A program made the position numbers and the translations under genes. From JACDAE01 sp963744875 (lineage in GTDB: Bacteria; Chloroflexota; Ktedonobacteria; Ktedonobacterales; Ktedonobacteraceae), in assembly GCA_963744875.1 (NCBI GenBank), contig CAVUVQ010000036.1:347932-411931 (forward strand): a stretch of 64,000 bases of DNA, read 5' to 3'. Below the pieces are notes generated by a model that saw only the letters and a list, made by a program, of their open reading frames with translations, was not told the origin of the DNA and did no database searches. Position 1 is the first letter of the stretch; every line of letters begins with the position of its first letter. This document shows positions 28,807-39,245 of this stretch, in pieces.

Positions 28807-29424
28807 ATGGCCGTCGATCCCAGCGTTCTACATAGCCTGAAACCACAGCCCTATTCCGCCATTCGCGACCAGGTGCGTGACGGAGACCTGTTGTTGTGCT
28901 CGGCTTCGGACAGCGTCTCGCGGCTGATCCGCTGGGCGACTGCAAGTCCCTGGAGCCACGTCGCTATTGCCTACCGGCTCGACGCGATTGATAGGGTTCT
29001 CGTCTTGGAGTGCGTTGAAAAGATTGGCGTACGGGCGGTTCCCCTGTCCACTTTCATCAGTCGAACCAGCAATGGCGTACATCCCTATCCGGGAAAGATA
29101 CTGCTGGCGCGGCACGACGCGATGGCTGCCAAATCGCGCCGCAATCCCTGGGGGAAAATCGCCACCTTCGCTTTTGACCGGCTTGGGGAGCGCTTCTCGC
29201 CAGGCGAGATATTGAAAATCGGATTGCGGATCATAGCGGGCCGATTTCGACGGCGCCTGCACCCGACTCTGGGGCCGAAGGATGAGTTCATTTGTTCAGA
29301 ATATGTGGCCCGTTGCCTTCACGCCGTCGGCGTGGAGATCCCGTGGGACGGTCTTGGCTTTGTCGCGCCTTGCGACATAGCCAACGACCCGCGCGTGAGG
29401 GCGATCGCCCTAATCAGGACATGA
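28807..29424 (+). CDS. YiiX/YebB-like permuted papain-fold cysteine hydrolase
   Basis: An intact 205-residue frame. The ATG at 28807 (MAVDPSVLHSLKP) is preferred to an earlier in-frame ATG because the extra 58 residues only translate the hairpin repeat upstream. Motifs are 'VRDGDLLLCSASDSVSRLIR', 'WSHVAIAYRL' with the likely catalytic His, and 'KDEFICSEYVARCLHAVGVE' with the catalytic Cys. This order (His before Cys) is that of the circularly permuted NlpC/P60-related YiiX family, which acts on cell-wall or lipid amide/ester bonds. No signal peptide is seen. It is probably monocistronic. Confidence 0.75.
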   Translation: MAVDPSVLHSLKPQPYSAIRDQVRDGDLLLCSASDSVSRLIRWATASPWSHVAIAYRLDAIDRVLVLECVEKIGVRAVPLSTFISRTSNGVHPYPGKILLARHDAMAAKSRRNPWGKIATFAFDRLGERFSPGEILKIGLRIIAGRFRRRLHPTLGPKDEFICSEYVARCLHAVGVEIPWDGLGFVAPCDIANDPRVRAIALIRT

Positions 29425-29489
29425 CGGCTCTGCGTTTCCGAAGTGTTGGCAAGCGGCCCCCGCGTAGTTCGCTTTCTGCCGGGTCCAAA

Positions 29490-29513
29490 GTCCGCTTTCG
29501 ACCCATAGCGGAC
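29490..29513. repeat. REP-like hairpin copy 7
   Basis: Perfect 7-base arms GTCCGCT and AGCGGAC around TTCGACCCAT, 66 bases after the YiiX-like stop. Confidence 0.9.
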
Positions 29514-29702
29514 GTTCCAGATTGATCCGTCACGGTGTCGTTGAATTCAACATACGACGCGGTGTCTCGACAGAATTCATTCAAAAGGCCGCAACTGTCG
29601 GTGAAACATATTTCACTGGCTCGCGTCTGATCCGGGCATAGTTTTCAGGCCGCTCGACGGCCTCGCTTGCCGATTGAGCCCCTCAATTCGGCGGCGCAAA
29701 AC

Positions 29703-30326
29703 ATGTTCAAAGTTTCCCAGTCCTCGCACAGCACTTCCCCCCGGTTCTGTTCGCGGATCGGCCGCTCGTCCCGAGCGAGCGGTCGCGCCGTGGCCGGCCT
29801 GCTGATCGGCGCTATCTCTGTCGCCGGCGCCGCAGGCTGCGCCACGGCGGGGCCTTTCAACCCTGAGCGCCTGCCCCCGGAACAGCTCAGCCAGGTGCAG
29901 CAGATCTGCCGCTCGGTCATGGGCATTCCGGCGGGGATCGGCCTCTCGACCGATTGCGTCGCCAACCTGTCCAGTTCCGCAGCCGCGCTAAGCCACGGCC
30001 GCTCGAACGGCGTGGCGCTGGACGCGGCGCGCCGCGCTTGCCTCGACAAGGGGCTGAAGGCCGGCGACCCGGCGCTTGCGGTGTGCGAGCTGTCTACGGC
30101 TTCCGACTACCGGGCGCCCGCGACGGGCACAGCAGCCGTGCGGATCGACACCTCGGATCTGACCGCGCCCGCCAAGTCCTATTTCTATGCCTCCTTCGCG
30201 GAGGTCCGCCGCCGCGAACAGATGGCCTGCGCGCGCCTGGGGTACGATCCGATCAACGCCAGTTTCGCAAATTGCGTCGCCAGCCTGGATTCGGCCCTCT
30301 TCGCGTCGGAACATGTGGCGCAATGA
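29703..30326 (+). CDS. Putative lipoprotein of unknown function
   Basis: A 207-residue intact frame from the ATG at 29703 (MFKVSQSSHSTSP). An N-terminal charged stretch leads to 'AGLLIGAISVAGAAGC', a lipobox-like end to a signal sequence. The mature part has several paired Cys: 'VQQICRSVMGIPAGIGLSTD', 'RRACLDKGLKAGDPALAVCE', 'REQMACARLGYDPINASFAN' with 'CVASLDSAL'. The pattern suggests disulfide-linked helical hairpins in the periplasm. It lies 42 bases before the response-regulator start, same strand. No family name is known to me. Confidence 0.6.
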   Translation: MFKVSQSSHSTSPRFCSRIGRSSRASGRAVAGLLIGAISVAGAAGCATAGPFNPERLPPEQLSQVQQICRSVMGIPAGIGLSTDCVANLSSSAAALSHGRSNGVALDAARRACLDKGLKAGDPALAVCELSTASDYRAPATGTAAVRIDTSDLTAPAKSYFYASFAEVRRREQMACARLGYDPINASFANCVASLDSALFASEHVAQ

Positions 30327-30368
30327 GCTCCGGCGGCCACGCTCGGGGTTGGAGACTGCCGGCCCGCC

Positions 30369-31085
30369 ATGCATGCCCTCGACGTCGCCAGCCACAGGTC
30401 GGGTGAATTGGCGCCCCGGATTCTGGTCATCGAAGACGACCCGGAAACGGCCGAGGAAATCACCGCCTGCCTGACCGCCAGCGGCTTCGAGTCGCTGCGA
30501 CGGTTCGACGGGCCGGCCGGACTCGAAGCGGCGATGACCGAGCGCTTCGACGCGATCACCCTCGACCGCATGCTGCCGGGGCTCGACGGCCTGGCGCTGG
30601 TCACGGCCTTGCGCGAGGCCGGCTCCGACGCGCCGGTCCTGATGGTCAGCGCGCTCAGCGACGTGGACGACCGCGTCGATCGGCCTGCGCGCCGGCGGCG
30701 ACGATTATCTGATCAAGCCGTTCGCGCCGAAGGAGCTGGTGGCGCGCCTGGAGGTGCTGCTGCGCCGCCACCGCACGCGCCGGCGCCGAGGTGCGTCTGC
30801 GGGTCGCCGACCTGGAGCTCGACCTGGTCAAGCACGAGGCGCTCCGCGGCGAGCGGCGCATCGAGCTGCTGCCGATGGAGTTCCAGCTGCTGGAGTTCAT
30901 GATGCGCAACGCCGGCCAGATGCTCACCCGGCGGATGATCTTCGAGAAGGTCTGGGAGTATTACTTCGACCCCGGCACCAACCTGATCAACGTCCATGTC
31001 GGCAAGCTGCGCCGCAAGATCGACGGCCCCGGCCTCCTGCCGCTGATCCGCACCGAGCGGGGCCAGGGCTATATGCTCGTATGCG
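30369..31085 (+). pseudogene. OmpR-family response regulator, two frame slips
   Basis: 'RILVIEDDPETAEEITACLT' holds the acidic pocket, 'FDAITLDRMLPGLDG' the phosphorylated Asp, and 'GGDDYLIKPFAPKELVARLE' the conserved Lys. After slips near 30,680 and 30,785 the DNA-binding domain reads 'VRLRVADLELDLVKHEALRG', 'MEFQLLEFMMRNAGQMLTRR' and 'GTNLINVHVGKLRRKIDGPG', a winged helix. It ends QGYMLV and overlaps the kinase start. The kinase and the RND efflux operon follow on the same strand, so this pair probably controls efflux. The breaks are single extra bases. Confidence 0.85.
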
Positions 31086-32427
31086 CCTTAGCGAGGTCTG
31101 GCGGACCACCACCTTCCGGCTCTCGCTGCTCTACGGCCTGCTGTTCGCGGTGGGCGCCGTCGCCTTGCTGGCGATGGTCTATCTGCAGTCGGCCGTCTAC
31201 CTGACCCATCGGGTCGACGGCATCCTGCGATTCCGAGGCGAGCGCCGAGATGCGCATGCCTCCGGCCGAACTTCGCCAGACGATCGCCGACGAGGGTCTG
31301 ATCAACGGCCGCACCAGCCTCTTCGCGCCTGTTCTCCGCCGACGGCGCGCGAGGTCACCGGCAACCTGCGCGCACTGCCCGGCCGGCCTGGTCGTGGACG
31401 GCGGCCCCGTCGAAATGTCCGCCACGCCGGAGTTTCCGGCGGCCGCGCGAATGGTCGCCAAGCGGCTGCCGACCGGCGAGGTGCTGGTGGTCGGCCGCGA
31501 CATCGACCAGCTGCGCGAGATCCGGCGGATCATCGCCTCGGCCCTGATCTGGAGCGGCGTCCTGATCATCCTGGGCGGGCTTGGCCTGCGGCGTCGGCGC
31601 TGAGCCTCGGCCCGCTGCGCCGGCTTCGCGCATTCTGCAGGACGGCCAGCCACGACATCGCCGCCGGCGACCTCAGGCGGCGCATGCCGTCCAGCGGCCA
31701 GGGCGACGAGCTCGATATGTTCGCCGGCACGGTGAACTACATGATGGGCGAGGTCGAGCGGCTGATGGCCGAGGTGAAGACCGCCAGCGACACCATCGCC
31801 CACGACCTGCGCACGCCGCTGACCCGCGCCCGCGCCCAGCTGCACCGGCTGGCGCAGTCGCCCAAGGTCGATCCGGCCGATATCGGCCGGCGTCATCGCC
31901 GAGCTCGACGAGGTGCTGGAGCGGTTCCGCGCCATGCTGCGCATCTCCGAGCTGGAGACCCGCGCCCGCAGCGCCGGCTTCGCGCCGATCGACTCGGCAA
32001 AATCCTCGAGCATGCTGGCGAGCTCTATCAGCCGCTGGCCGAGGAGGCGGGCGTGCAGCTGTCGGTCTCGACGCCGCCTGGCGCTCGTGGTCGAGGCCGA
32101 CCCGAAGCTGCTGTTCGAGGCGGTCAGCAACCTGGTGGACAACGCGATGAAGTTCACCCGCGCGGGCGGCCGCGTACGCGCTCGGCTGGGACCGGCGCCG
32201 CGGGCCCGCGGATCATCGTCGAGGACAACGGCCCGGGCGTGCCGCCGGAGGAGCGCACCGCGGTGCTGCAGCGGTTCTACCGCAGCGAGCGCGACCAGCT
32301 GACGCCGGGCTCGGGCCTGGGCCTGAGCATCGTCGCCGCCATCGTCCGCCTGCACCGCTTCGGCCTGGAACTGCAGGATCCGAGCCCGGACCTGCGGGTC
32401 GTCATCGACTGCCGGTCGCCGGCCTAA
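31081..32427 (+). pseudogene. Sensor histidine kinase, frameshifted
   Basis: MRLSEVWRTTTFRLSLLYGL opens the first membrane helix and a second lies at 'RRIIASALIWSGVLIILGGL', bracketing a periplasmic sensor of about 130 residues. A HAMP-like linker precedes 'ASDTIAHDLRTPLTRARAQL', the phospho-acceptor His box. 'NLVDNAMKFTRAGG', 'IVEDNGPGVPPEER' and 'GSGLGLSIVAAIVRLHRFGL' are the N, G1 and G2 boxes of the ATPase domain. Only 5 bases separate its start from the regulator end. At least six single-base shifts occur, but all catalytic boxes survive in one frame or another. It is a likely sensor for the efflux substrates. Confidence 0.85.
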
Positions 32428-32568
32428 CATTCTGATTTAGCGAGCGAAATGTCTGCCGCCTCAGCGGTGAAATTTTATTCACTCGATCAGGCCGCGCGGC
32501 TCGACTAGGTTCCGCATCGCGCCGAGCTCCCTTCGAGGGCGCGCGCGTTCAACGCGGAGTGCCTCTGG

Positions 32569-35500
32569 ATGCTGGCGATCGTCCGGCTCGCGCTGCGGCG
32601 GCCCTACACCTTCGTCGTGATGGCGATCCTGATCGTGCTCTTCGGGCCGCTGGCGGCGCTGCGCACGCCGACCGACATCTTCCCCGACATCAGGATCCCG
32701 GTGATCGCGCGTGGTCTGGACCTATCGCGGCCTGCCGCCCGACGACATGGCCGGGCCGGGTCATCTACTATTACGAGCGGCAGCTCTCGACCGACGGTCA
32801 ACGACATCGAGCATATCGAGAGCCAGTCGCTGCCCGGCATCGGCATCGTCAAGATCTTCTTCCAGCCCGGCGTCGACATCCGCACCGCCACCGCCCAGGT
32901 GACCTCGCTGTCGCCAGACCGTGCTCAAGCAGATGCCGCCCGGCATCACGCCGCCGCTGATCCTGAACTACAACGCCTCGACCGTGCCGATCCTGCAGCT
33001 GGCGCTGTCCGGCCCGACGCTGTCGCGAGCAGAAGCTCTTCGACCTCGGCCAGAACTTCATCCGCCCGGCGCTGGCCTCGGTGCCGGGCGCCGCGATGCC
33101 CTCGCCCTACGGCGGCCAGGAGCGCCAGATCCAGATCGACCTCGATCCCGCAGGCGCTGCAGGCCAAGGGCCTGTCGGCGCAGGACGTCGGCCAACGCGC
33201 TCGCCGCCCAGAACCAGATCATCCCGGCCGGCACCGTCAAGATCGGCGCAGTTCGAATACAACGTGACGCTCAACAACAGCCCCGAGCGCGGTCGACGAG
33301 CTGAACGACCTGCCGATCAAGACGGTCGGACGGCGCGACCATCTACATGCGCGACGTCGGCCACGTGCGCGACGGCTCGCCGCCGCAGCGCAACGTCGTG
33401 CGCGTGGACGGCGCGCCGCGCGGTGCTGATGACCGTGCTGAAGAGCGGCTCGGCCTCGACCCTGGCGATCGTCGACGGGGTCAAGGCGATGCTGCCGCGG
33501 CTGCAGGCAGACGCTGCCGCCGACCTGCAAGATCGCTGCCGCTGGACGACCAGTCGCTGTTCGTGAAGGCCGCGGTCTCCGGCGTGGTCAAGGAAGGCGT
33601 GATCGCCGCGGCGCTGACCAGCCTGATGATCCTGCTGTTCCTGGGCAGCTGGCGCTCGACGGTGATCATCGCGATCTCGATCCCGCTGGCGGTCCTGTCG
33701 TCGATCGCCGCTGCTGTCGGCGCTGGGCCAGACGCTGAACATCATGACCCTGGGCGGCCTGGCGCTGGCGGTCGGCATCCTGGTCGACGACGCCACGGTG
33801 ACCATCGAGAACATCAACTGGCACCTGGAGCAGGGCAAGGACGTGCGCACGGCCATCCTCGACGGCGCCGCAGCAGATCGTGACGCCGGCCTTCGTCTCG
33901 CTGCTCTGCATCTGCATCGTCTTCGTGCCGATGTTCTTGCTGCAGGGCGTGGCGGGCTTCCTGTTCGTGCCGATGGCCGAGGCGGTGGTGTTCGCGATGA
34001 TCGCCTCCTTCATCCTGTCGCGCACCCTGGTGCCGACCATGGCCAGCTATCTGCTGGTGCGCGCATGGCGACGCCACGCGGACTGCATCGGTGGCGCGCA
34101 GCCATGACGCCGCCAGCGGCCATCATCCGCGCAATCCGCTGGTCGCGCTTCCAGCACGGCTTCGAGCGCGGCTTCGAGACGGTGCGCGACGGTCTACGCG
34201 CGGCCTGCTGGAGCTGGCGCTGGACGCGCGCCGGCCGTTTCGTGATCGGCTTCCTGGCGTGTCGTGCTGTCTCGCTTCGGCCTGGCGCCGTTCCTGGGCA
34301 GCAACTTCTTCCCGTCGGTCGACGCCGGCGCAGATCACCCTGCACGTCCGCGCGCCGGTCGGCACGCGGATCGAGGAGACCGCGGCGCTGTTCGACCGGA
34401 TCGAGAGCGCGCATCCGCCAGGTCGATCCCGCCCGACGAGCTCGGACTCGATCGTCGACAACATCGGCCTGCCGGTCAGCGGCATCAACACGCGCCTATC
34501 TCAACACCGGCGCGATCGGCCCGCAGGACGGCGACATCCTCGTCACGCCTGAAGCCGAAGCACCACGCCGACCGCCGGCTATGTGAAGCAGCTGCGCGAG
34601 CGTGCTGCCGCGCGACTTTCCCGGCTCGACCTTCGCCTTCCTGCCGGCCGACATCGTCAGCCAGATCCTGAACTTCGGCGCGCCGGCGCCGATCGACGTG
34701 CAGGTCGCCGGGCCCGACACGGCGCGCCAACGAGGCCTATGCCACCGAGCTGCTGCGCAAGCATCGCGGCCGATCCCGGGCGTCGCCGACGTGCGCCTGC
34801 AGCAGTCGTCGCACTATCCGGAGCTCGACGTCGACGTCGACCGCACCCGCGCCGGCCAGCTCGGGCATCACCGAGCGCGACGTGACCAACAGCCTGGTCG
34901 ACCACGCTGGCCGGCAGCTTCCAGGTCGCGCCCGACCTTCTGGCTCAACCCGCAAGAACGGCGTGTCCTATCCGATCGTCGTCCAGACCCCGCAGTACGA
35001 CGTCGACTCGCTGGCCGAGCCTGAAGAACCTGCCGGTCACCGGCAGCCGGCCGGCGACGCCGCAGATGCTGGGCGGCCTGGGCGACGATCAACCGCGAGC
35101 CGAGCGACGCGGTGGTCGTCGCACTACGCCATCCAGCCGGCCTTCGACATCTACGCCACGACCCAGGGCCGCGACCTCGGCGCGGTGGCGCGCGACATCC
35201 AGCAAGGTCCTGAAGGACACGCGCCAAGCGACGCTGCCGCAAGGGCGCGACGGTCAACCTGCGCGGCCAGGTCGAGACCATGAACACCGCCTTCTCGGGC
35301 CTGTTCTTCGGCCTCGCCGCGCGCGATCGTGCTGATCTACCTGCTGATCGTCGTGAACTTCCAGTCCTGGCTCGACCCGTTCGTGATCATCACCGCCCTG
35401 CCCGCCGCGCTGGCCGGCATCGTCTGGATGCTGTTCGCCACCGGCACGACGCTGTCGGTGCCGGCGCTGACCGGCGCGATCATGTGCATGGGCGTGGCGA

Positions 35501-35844
35501 CCGCCAACTCCATCCTGGTGGTCAGCTTCGCCCGCGAGCGGCTGGCGGCCACCGGCGACGCCGTCCAGCGCCGCCATCGAGGCCGGCTTCACCCGCTTCC
35601 GCCCGGTGCTGATGACCGCGCTGGCCATGATCATCGGCATGGCGCCGATGGCGCTGGGCCTGGGCGAGGGCGGCGAGCAGAACGCGCCGCTGGGCCGCGC
35701 CGTGATCGGCGGGCTGATCTTCGCCACCATCGCCACCCTGTTGTTCGTGCCCGTGGTCTTCAGCCTCGTCCACGCGCACGGCCGCGCGCCGCGCCCGAGC
35801 CCGCGCCCGACCGCGGCCCGACCGGAGAAGCCTATGCCGTCTGA
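32569..35844 (+). pseudogene. RND efflux transporter permease, heavily frameshifted
   Basis: MLAIVRLALRRPYTFVVMAI begins the first membrane helix. Collinear fragments follow: 'RTPTDIFPDIRIPVIA', 'VNDIEHIESQSLPGIGIVKI', 'QMPPGITPPLILNYNASTVP', 'QALQAKGLSAQDVG', 'GVIAAALTSLMILLFLGSWR', and 'LALAVGILVDDATVTIENIN' with the two Asp of the proton relay. 'FVSLLCICIVFVPMFLLQGV' and 'IIGMAPMALGLGEGGEQNAP' come later. Length of about 1,060 residues is normal for the family. The DD pair fits proton-driven multidrug (HAE-type) rather than metal (CusA) pumps. Extra single bases appear every 30-120 bases. The stop overlaps the adaptor start. Confidence 0.9.
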
Positions 35845-37073
35845 CGCCGACCGCCCGCCGGCAGCCGCGCCACGACCACTACGCCCGAGGTGCTGCATCA
35901 CGGCCCCAGCGCTGGCTGAAGCTGGCCGGCGTGGTCGCCGTCGGCGTCGCCGCCCTGGTCGTGGTCGGCGGCCTGGTCAGCCGCGTCAGCGCCGACCAGC
36001 GCGCCTGAAGACCTGGACCGCGGCAGCAGGCGATCCCGACCGTCGAGCTGATCCGCCCAACGATCGACGGCGGCGGCCGAGCGCCCTGGTCCTGCCCGGC
36101 GACGTCGCAGGCCTACAACACCGCCCCGATCCACGCCCGGGTCAGCGGCTATCTGAAGCGCTGGTACGTCGACATCGGCGCCCAGGTGAAGGCCGGCCAG
36201 GTGCTGGCCGACATCGACACGCCCGACCTCGACCAGCAGGTGCTGCAGGCCCGCGCCGACCTGGCCACCGCCCAGGCCAACCAGAGCCTCGCCGCGACCA
36301 CCGCCGAGCGCTGGAGCGGCCTGCTGGCGCACGACGCGGTCTCGAAGCAGGAGGCCGACGAGAAGACCGGCGACCTGGCGGCCAAGACGCGCGCTGCGTC
36401 AAGGCCGCCAAGCGCCAACGTCGACCGGCTGCTGGCGCTGGAGGCCTTCAAGCGGATCACCGCGCCGTTCGACGGCGTGGTCACCGCGCGCACCACCGAC
36501 ATCGGCGCCCTGATCGCGCGCCGGGACGCCCGACGATCCCGGCGCTGTTCACCGTCGCCGACGTGCACCGGCTGCGGGTCTATGTCCGCGTGCCGCAGAG
36601 CCTATTCGGCCGAGCTGACGCCGGGCATGGCCGCCGACCTGACCGTGCCGGAATATCCCGGCCGCACCTTCACGGCCGACGCTGGCCAGCACCTCCGAGC
36701 GCGGTCGGCGCGCAGTCCGGCGCGCTGCTGGTCGAGCTGCAGATCGACAATCCCGACCAGGCGCTGAAGCCCGGCGACTACGCCCAGGTGAGCTTCGAGC
36801 CTGCGCCATCGGCTCGGCGCACCACTGCGCCTCCCGGCCAGCGCCCTGATGTTCCGCCAGAAGGGCCTGGCGGTCGGCGGTGCGTCGACGCCCAGCGGCC
36901 GCGTGCATCTGCGCCGCATCACCATCGCGCCGCGACCTGGGCTCCAGCGTCGAGATCGCCACCGGGCTCTCGGCCCCGGCGACCGGGTCGATCGACAATC
37001 CCGCCGGACTCCCTGGCCGACGGCGAGCTGGTGCGCGTCGCCGGCGCCCGGCCGTGGCTGACGCCGGGGATGA
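35834..37073 (+). pseudogene. RND efflux periplasmic adaptor (membrane fusion protein), frameshifted
   Basis: The ATG at 35834 overlaps the permease stop. Text runs 'WLKLAGVVAVGVAALVVVGG' (membrane anchor), 'APIHARVSGYLKRWYVDIGA' and 'QVKAGQVLADIDTPDLDQQV' (lipoyl half-motif). Then 'ARADLATAQANQSLAATTAE' (hairpin helix), 'FKRITAPFDGVVTARTTDIG' (second lipoyl half), 'VRVPQSYSAELTPGMAADLT' and 'LVELQIDNPDQALKPGDYAQ' (beta-barrel) follow. This is the complete domain order of AcrA-type adaptors. It links the inner-membrane pump to the outer-membrane factor encoded next. The frame changes about ten times by single bases. Confidence 0.88.
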
Positions 37074-38560
37074 GCGCCGCTTCGGCTGGACCGCTCTGCG
37101 CCGCGGCCGGCGCATGGCGGCGCCTGGCCGCCTGCTCGCTGGCGCCGCGCCTACGCGCCGCCGGCGTCACGCCATGCCCGCGGCCTTCAAGGAGGACGGG
37201 CCCTGGACCCCGGCCGACGCCGGCCGACCAGCTGCGCCGCGGCGCGTGGTGGGGCCTACGGCGACCCGGTGCTCGACGATCTGCGAAGCCCGCTCGCAGA
37301 CCGCCAACCCGACCCTGGCCGCAGCCGTGGCGCGCTACGACCAGGCCCGCGCGCTCGCCGGCAGGCCGACGCCGGCCTGTCCCGCCGACGCTCGGCGTCG
37401 GCGACCACGATCACCCGCAACCGCCAGTCCGAACAACCGCCCGCTGCGCGGCGCCAACCAGCCCGACATCTATCCGGCGACACCGTCGGCGCTGTCGGTC
37501 GGCCTACGAGCTCGACCTCTGGGGCCGGGTGCGCAACCTGGTCGCCGCCGGCCGCGCCGAGGCCCAGGCCAGCGCCGGCCGACCTGGCGATCCGTGCGCC
37601 TCAGCCTGCAGGCCGAGCTCGCCGACGACTACGTCCGCCTGCGCGGCCTCGACGCCCAGGCCGCCCTGCTGCGACGACGCGGTCGACGGCCTACGACCGC
37701 GCGCTACGACCTCACCCACGACCGCTTCACCGGCGGCGCTCGCCTCCGGCCTCGACGTCGGCCGCGCCGAGACCCAGCTGCAGCGACCCGCGCCCAGGTC
37801 GCCGACGTCGCCGCCCAGCGCGCGCTGATCGAGCACGCCATCGCCAGCCTGGTCGGCGAGCCCGCCTCGCAGCTTCTCGATCCCCGCGGCCATCGTCGCC
37901 GCTCGCCCTGCCGAATGCGCCGGCGGGCCTGCCCTCGACCCTGCTGCAGCGCCGGCCCGACATCGCCGCGGCCGAGCGGCGCGCCGCCGCGGCCAACGCC
38001 CGGATCGGCGTCGCGCGCGCGGCCTTCTTCCCGAGCATCACTCTGGCGGCCGACGGCGGCTGGCAGAACACCGGCGGCACCAACCTGCTCGGCGCCCGGC
38101 AACACGCTTCTGGACGCTGGGCCCGAAGCGGCGCTCGACCCTGTTCGACGGCGGCCTGCGCAAGGCGCGCGTCGAGGCCGCCCGACGCCCAGCTCGACGA
38201 GGCCAGCGCCGACTATCGCGCCCTGGTGCTGCGCGCCTTCCAGGACGTCGAGGACCACCTGGCGCTGCTCAACCACCTGGCCGCGGAGGCCGACCACGAG
38301 ACCGCGGCGGTCGAGGCCGCCACCGCACCGAGGCCCCGGCCCTGACCCGCTATCAGCAGGGCGCGGCCAACTACCTCGACGTGGTCACCGCCCAGGCCGC
38401 CGCCCTTGCAGGCCCAGCGGCGTCGGCCTGAGATCAGGACCGCCGCCTGCAGGCCAGCGTCAACCTGATCCGCGCGCTCGGCGGCGGCTGGACGGCCGGC
38501 GATCTGCCCACATCGCAGACCGTCGCCTCGGTCAGCCCGTCCGAATCGAAGCCGCGATAG
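37070..38560 (+). pseudogene. Outer-membrane efflux factor, NodT-type lipoprotein, frameshifted
   Basis: The ATG at 37070 overlaps the adaptor end. Collinear fragments are 'DDLEARIETANPTLAAAVARY'-like text (partly), 'DQARALAG', 'YELDLWGRVRNLVAAGRAEA', 'LSLQAELADDYVRLRGLDAQ', 'ALIEHAIASLVGEPASQL', 'PAGLPSTLLQRRPDIAAAER', 'NARIGVARAAFFPSITLAAD' and 'YRALVLRAFQDVEDHLALLN'. It ends SVSPSESKPR at 38560. These are the TolC/NodT beta-strand and coiled-coil repeats. An early Cys in the signal region suggests a lipoprotein. It completes a regulator, kinase, permease, adaptor and outer-membrane factor cluster. Confidence 0.88.
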
Positions 38561-38564
38561 CGCC

Positions 38565-38921
38565 ATGGCGCGCCTGATCCTTCGCGTCGAACTGGACTCC
38601 GAGGCGCGCCTCAGCGGCGACACCATCAGCCTGCTGGAGCGGGTGGAGACCGAGGGCTCCATCAGCGCCGCCGGCCGGGCGCACGGCATCACCTATCGCC
38701 GCGCCTGGACGGTGCTGGACGAACTCAACCGCATGTTCCGGGCGCCGGTCATCGCGGCACGTTGCGGCGGTTCCGACGGCGGCGGCGCGCGCATCACTCC
38801 CTTCGGACATGAGGTAATTGCACGATATCGCGCCATCGAAGCGGCCAGCGCGCGCGCCACCGAGCGCGAACTCGCCGCGTTGGAAGCCGCCGCCAATTCG
38901 CAGGCGCCCGAGACGCGCTGA
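38565..38921 (+). CDS. ModE/LysR-type winged-helix regulator (N-terminal domain only)
   Basis: An intact 118-residue protein starting 5 bases after the outer-membrane factor stop. 'SGDTISLLERVETEGSISAA' and 'GRAHGITYRRAWTVLDELNR' form the helix-turn-helix of ModE-type regulators. 'ARITPFGHEVIARYRAIEAA' is the end of the wing and linker helix. The molybdate-binding domains of full ModE are absent, as in many stand-alone members. Its place at the end of the efflux operon suggests a second regulator of that operon or of neighbouring metal-related genes. Ligand is unknown. Confidence 0.8.
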   Translation: MARLILRVELDSEARLSGDTISLLERVETEGSISAAGRAHGITYRRAWTVLDELNRMFRAPVIAARCGGSDGGGARITPFGHEVIARYRAIEAASARATERELAALEAAANSQAPETR

Positions 38922-38948
38922 GGCGCCGGTGGACGAGCGATCGCCAAT

Positions 38949-38968
38949 GTCCGCTTTCCATTGCGGAC
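38949..38968. repeat. REP-like hairpin copy 8 (short loop)
   Basis: GTCCGC and GCGGAC arms around TTTCCATT. It lies 28 bases after the ModE-like stop and could act as a transcription end hairpin. Confidence 0.75.
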
Positions 38969-39245
38969 TCTCCGAACGTCCGTGTGTGGACGCCCCGTCG
39001 GATGCAAGAGGGTTTTTCGAGAGGCTTGGCGCGCAGGTTCAGGTGCTTCCGTGTGTCCGGCCTGTTGATGCGGCCGTTCACTGCCGCTGGCCTGTATGGA
39101 GATCGCGGATCGGGTCCAGTTCGCTTTGGCGCGCTCGAGGCGCTTGGACATTTCCCTGGTTTTCCCGACCCCGTCTTCTGACCGTTGCGCCATACCTCTC
39201 GTCTGACCTTCCCTGCCTCCCTGACCGCCTCAGACCGCGACGGGG
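38969..39245. other. Intergenic, no gene seen
   Basis: About 280 bases between the efflux operon and the IS110 transposase. Nothing coding was recognised. Confidence 0.5.

Noticed and set aside
32569..38560. Programmed frameshifting or an altered genetic code
   Set aside because: The shifts lie at variable contexts in every gene of some stretches and are absent from others, as expected for base errors.
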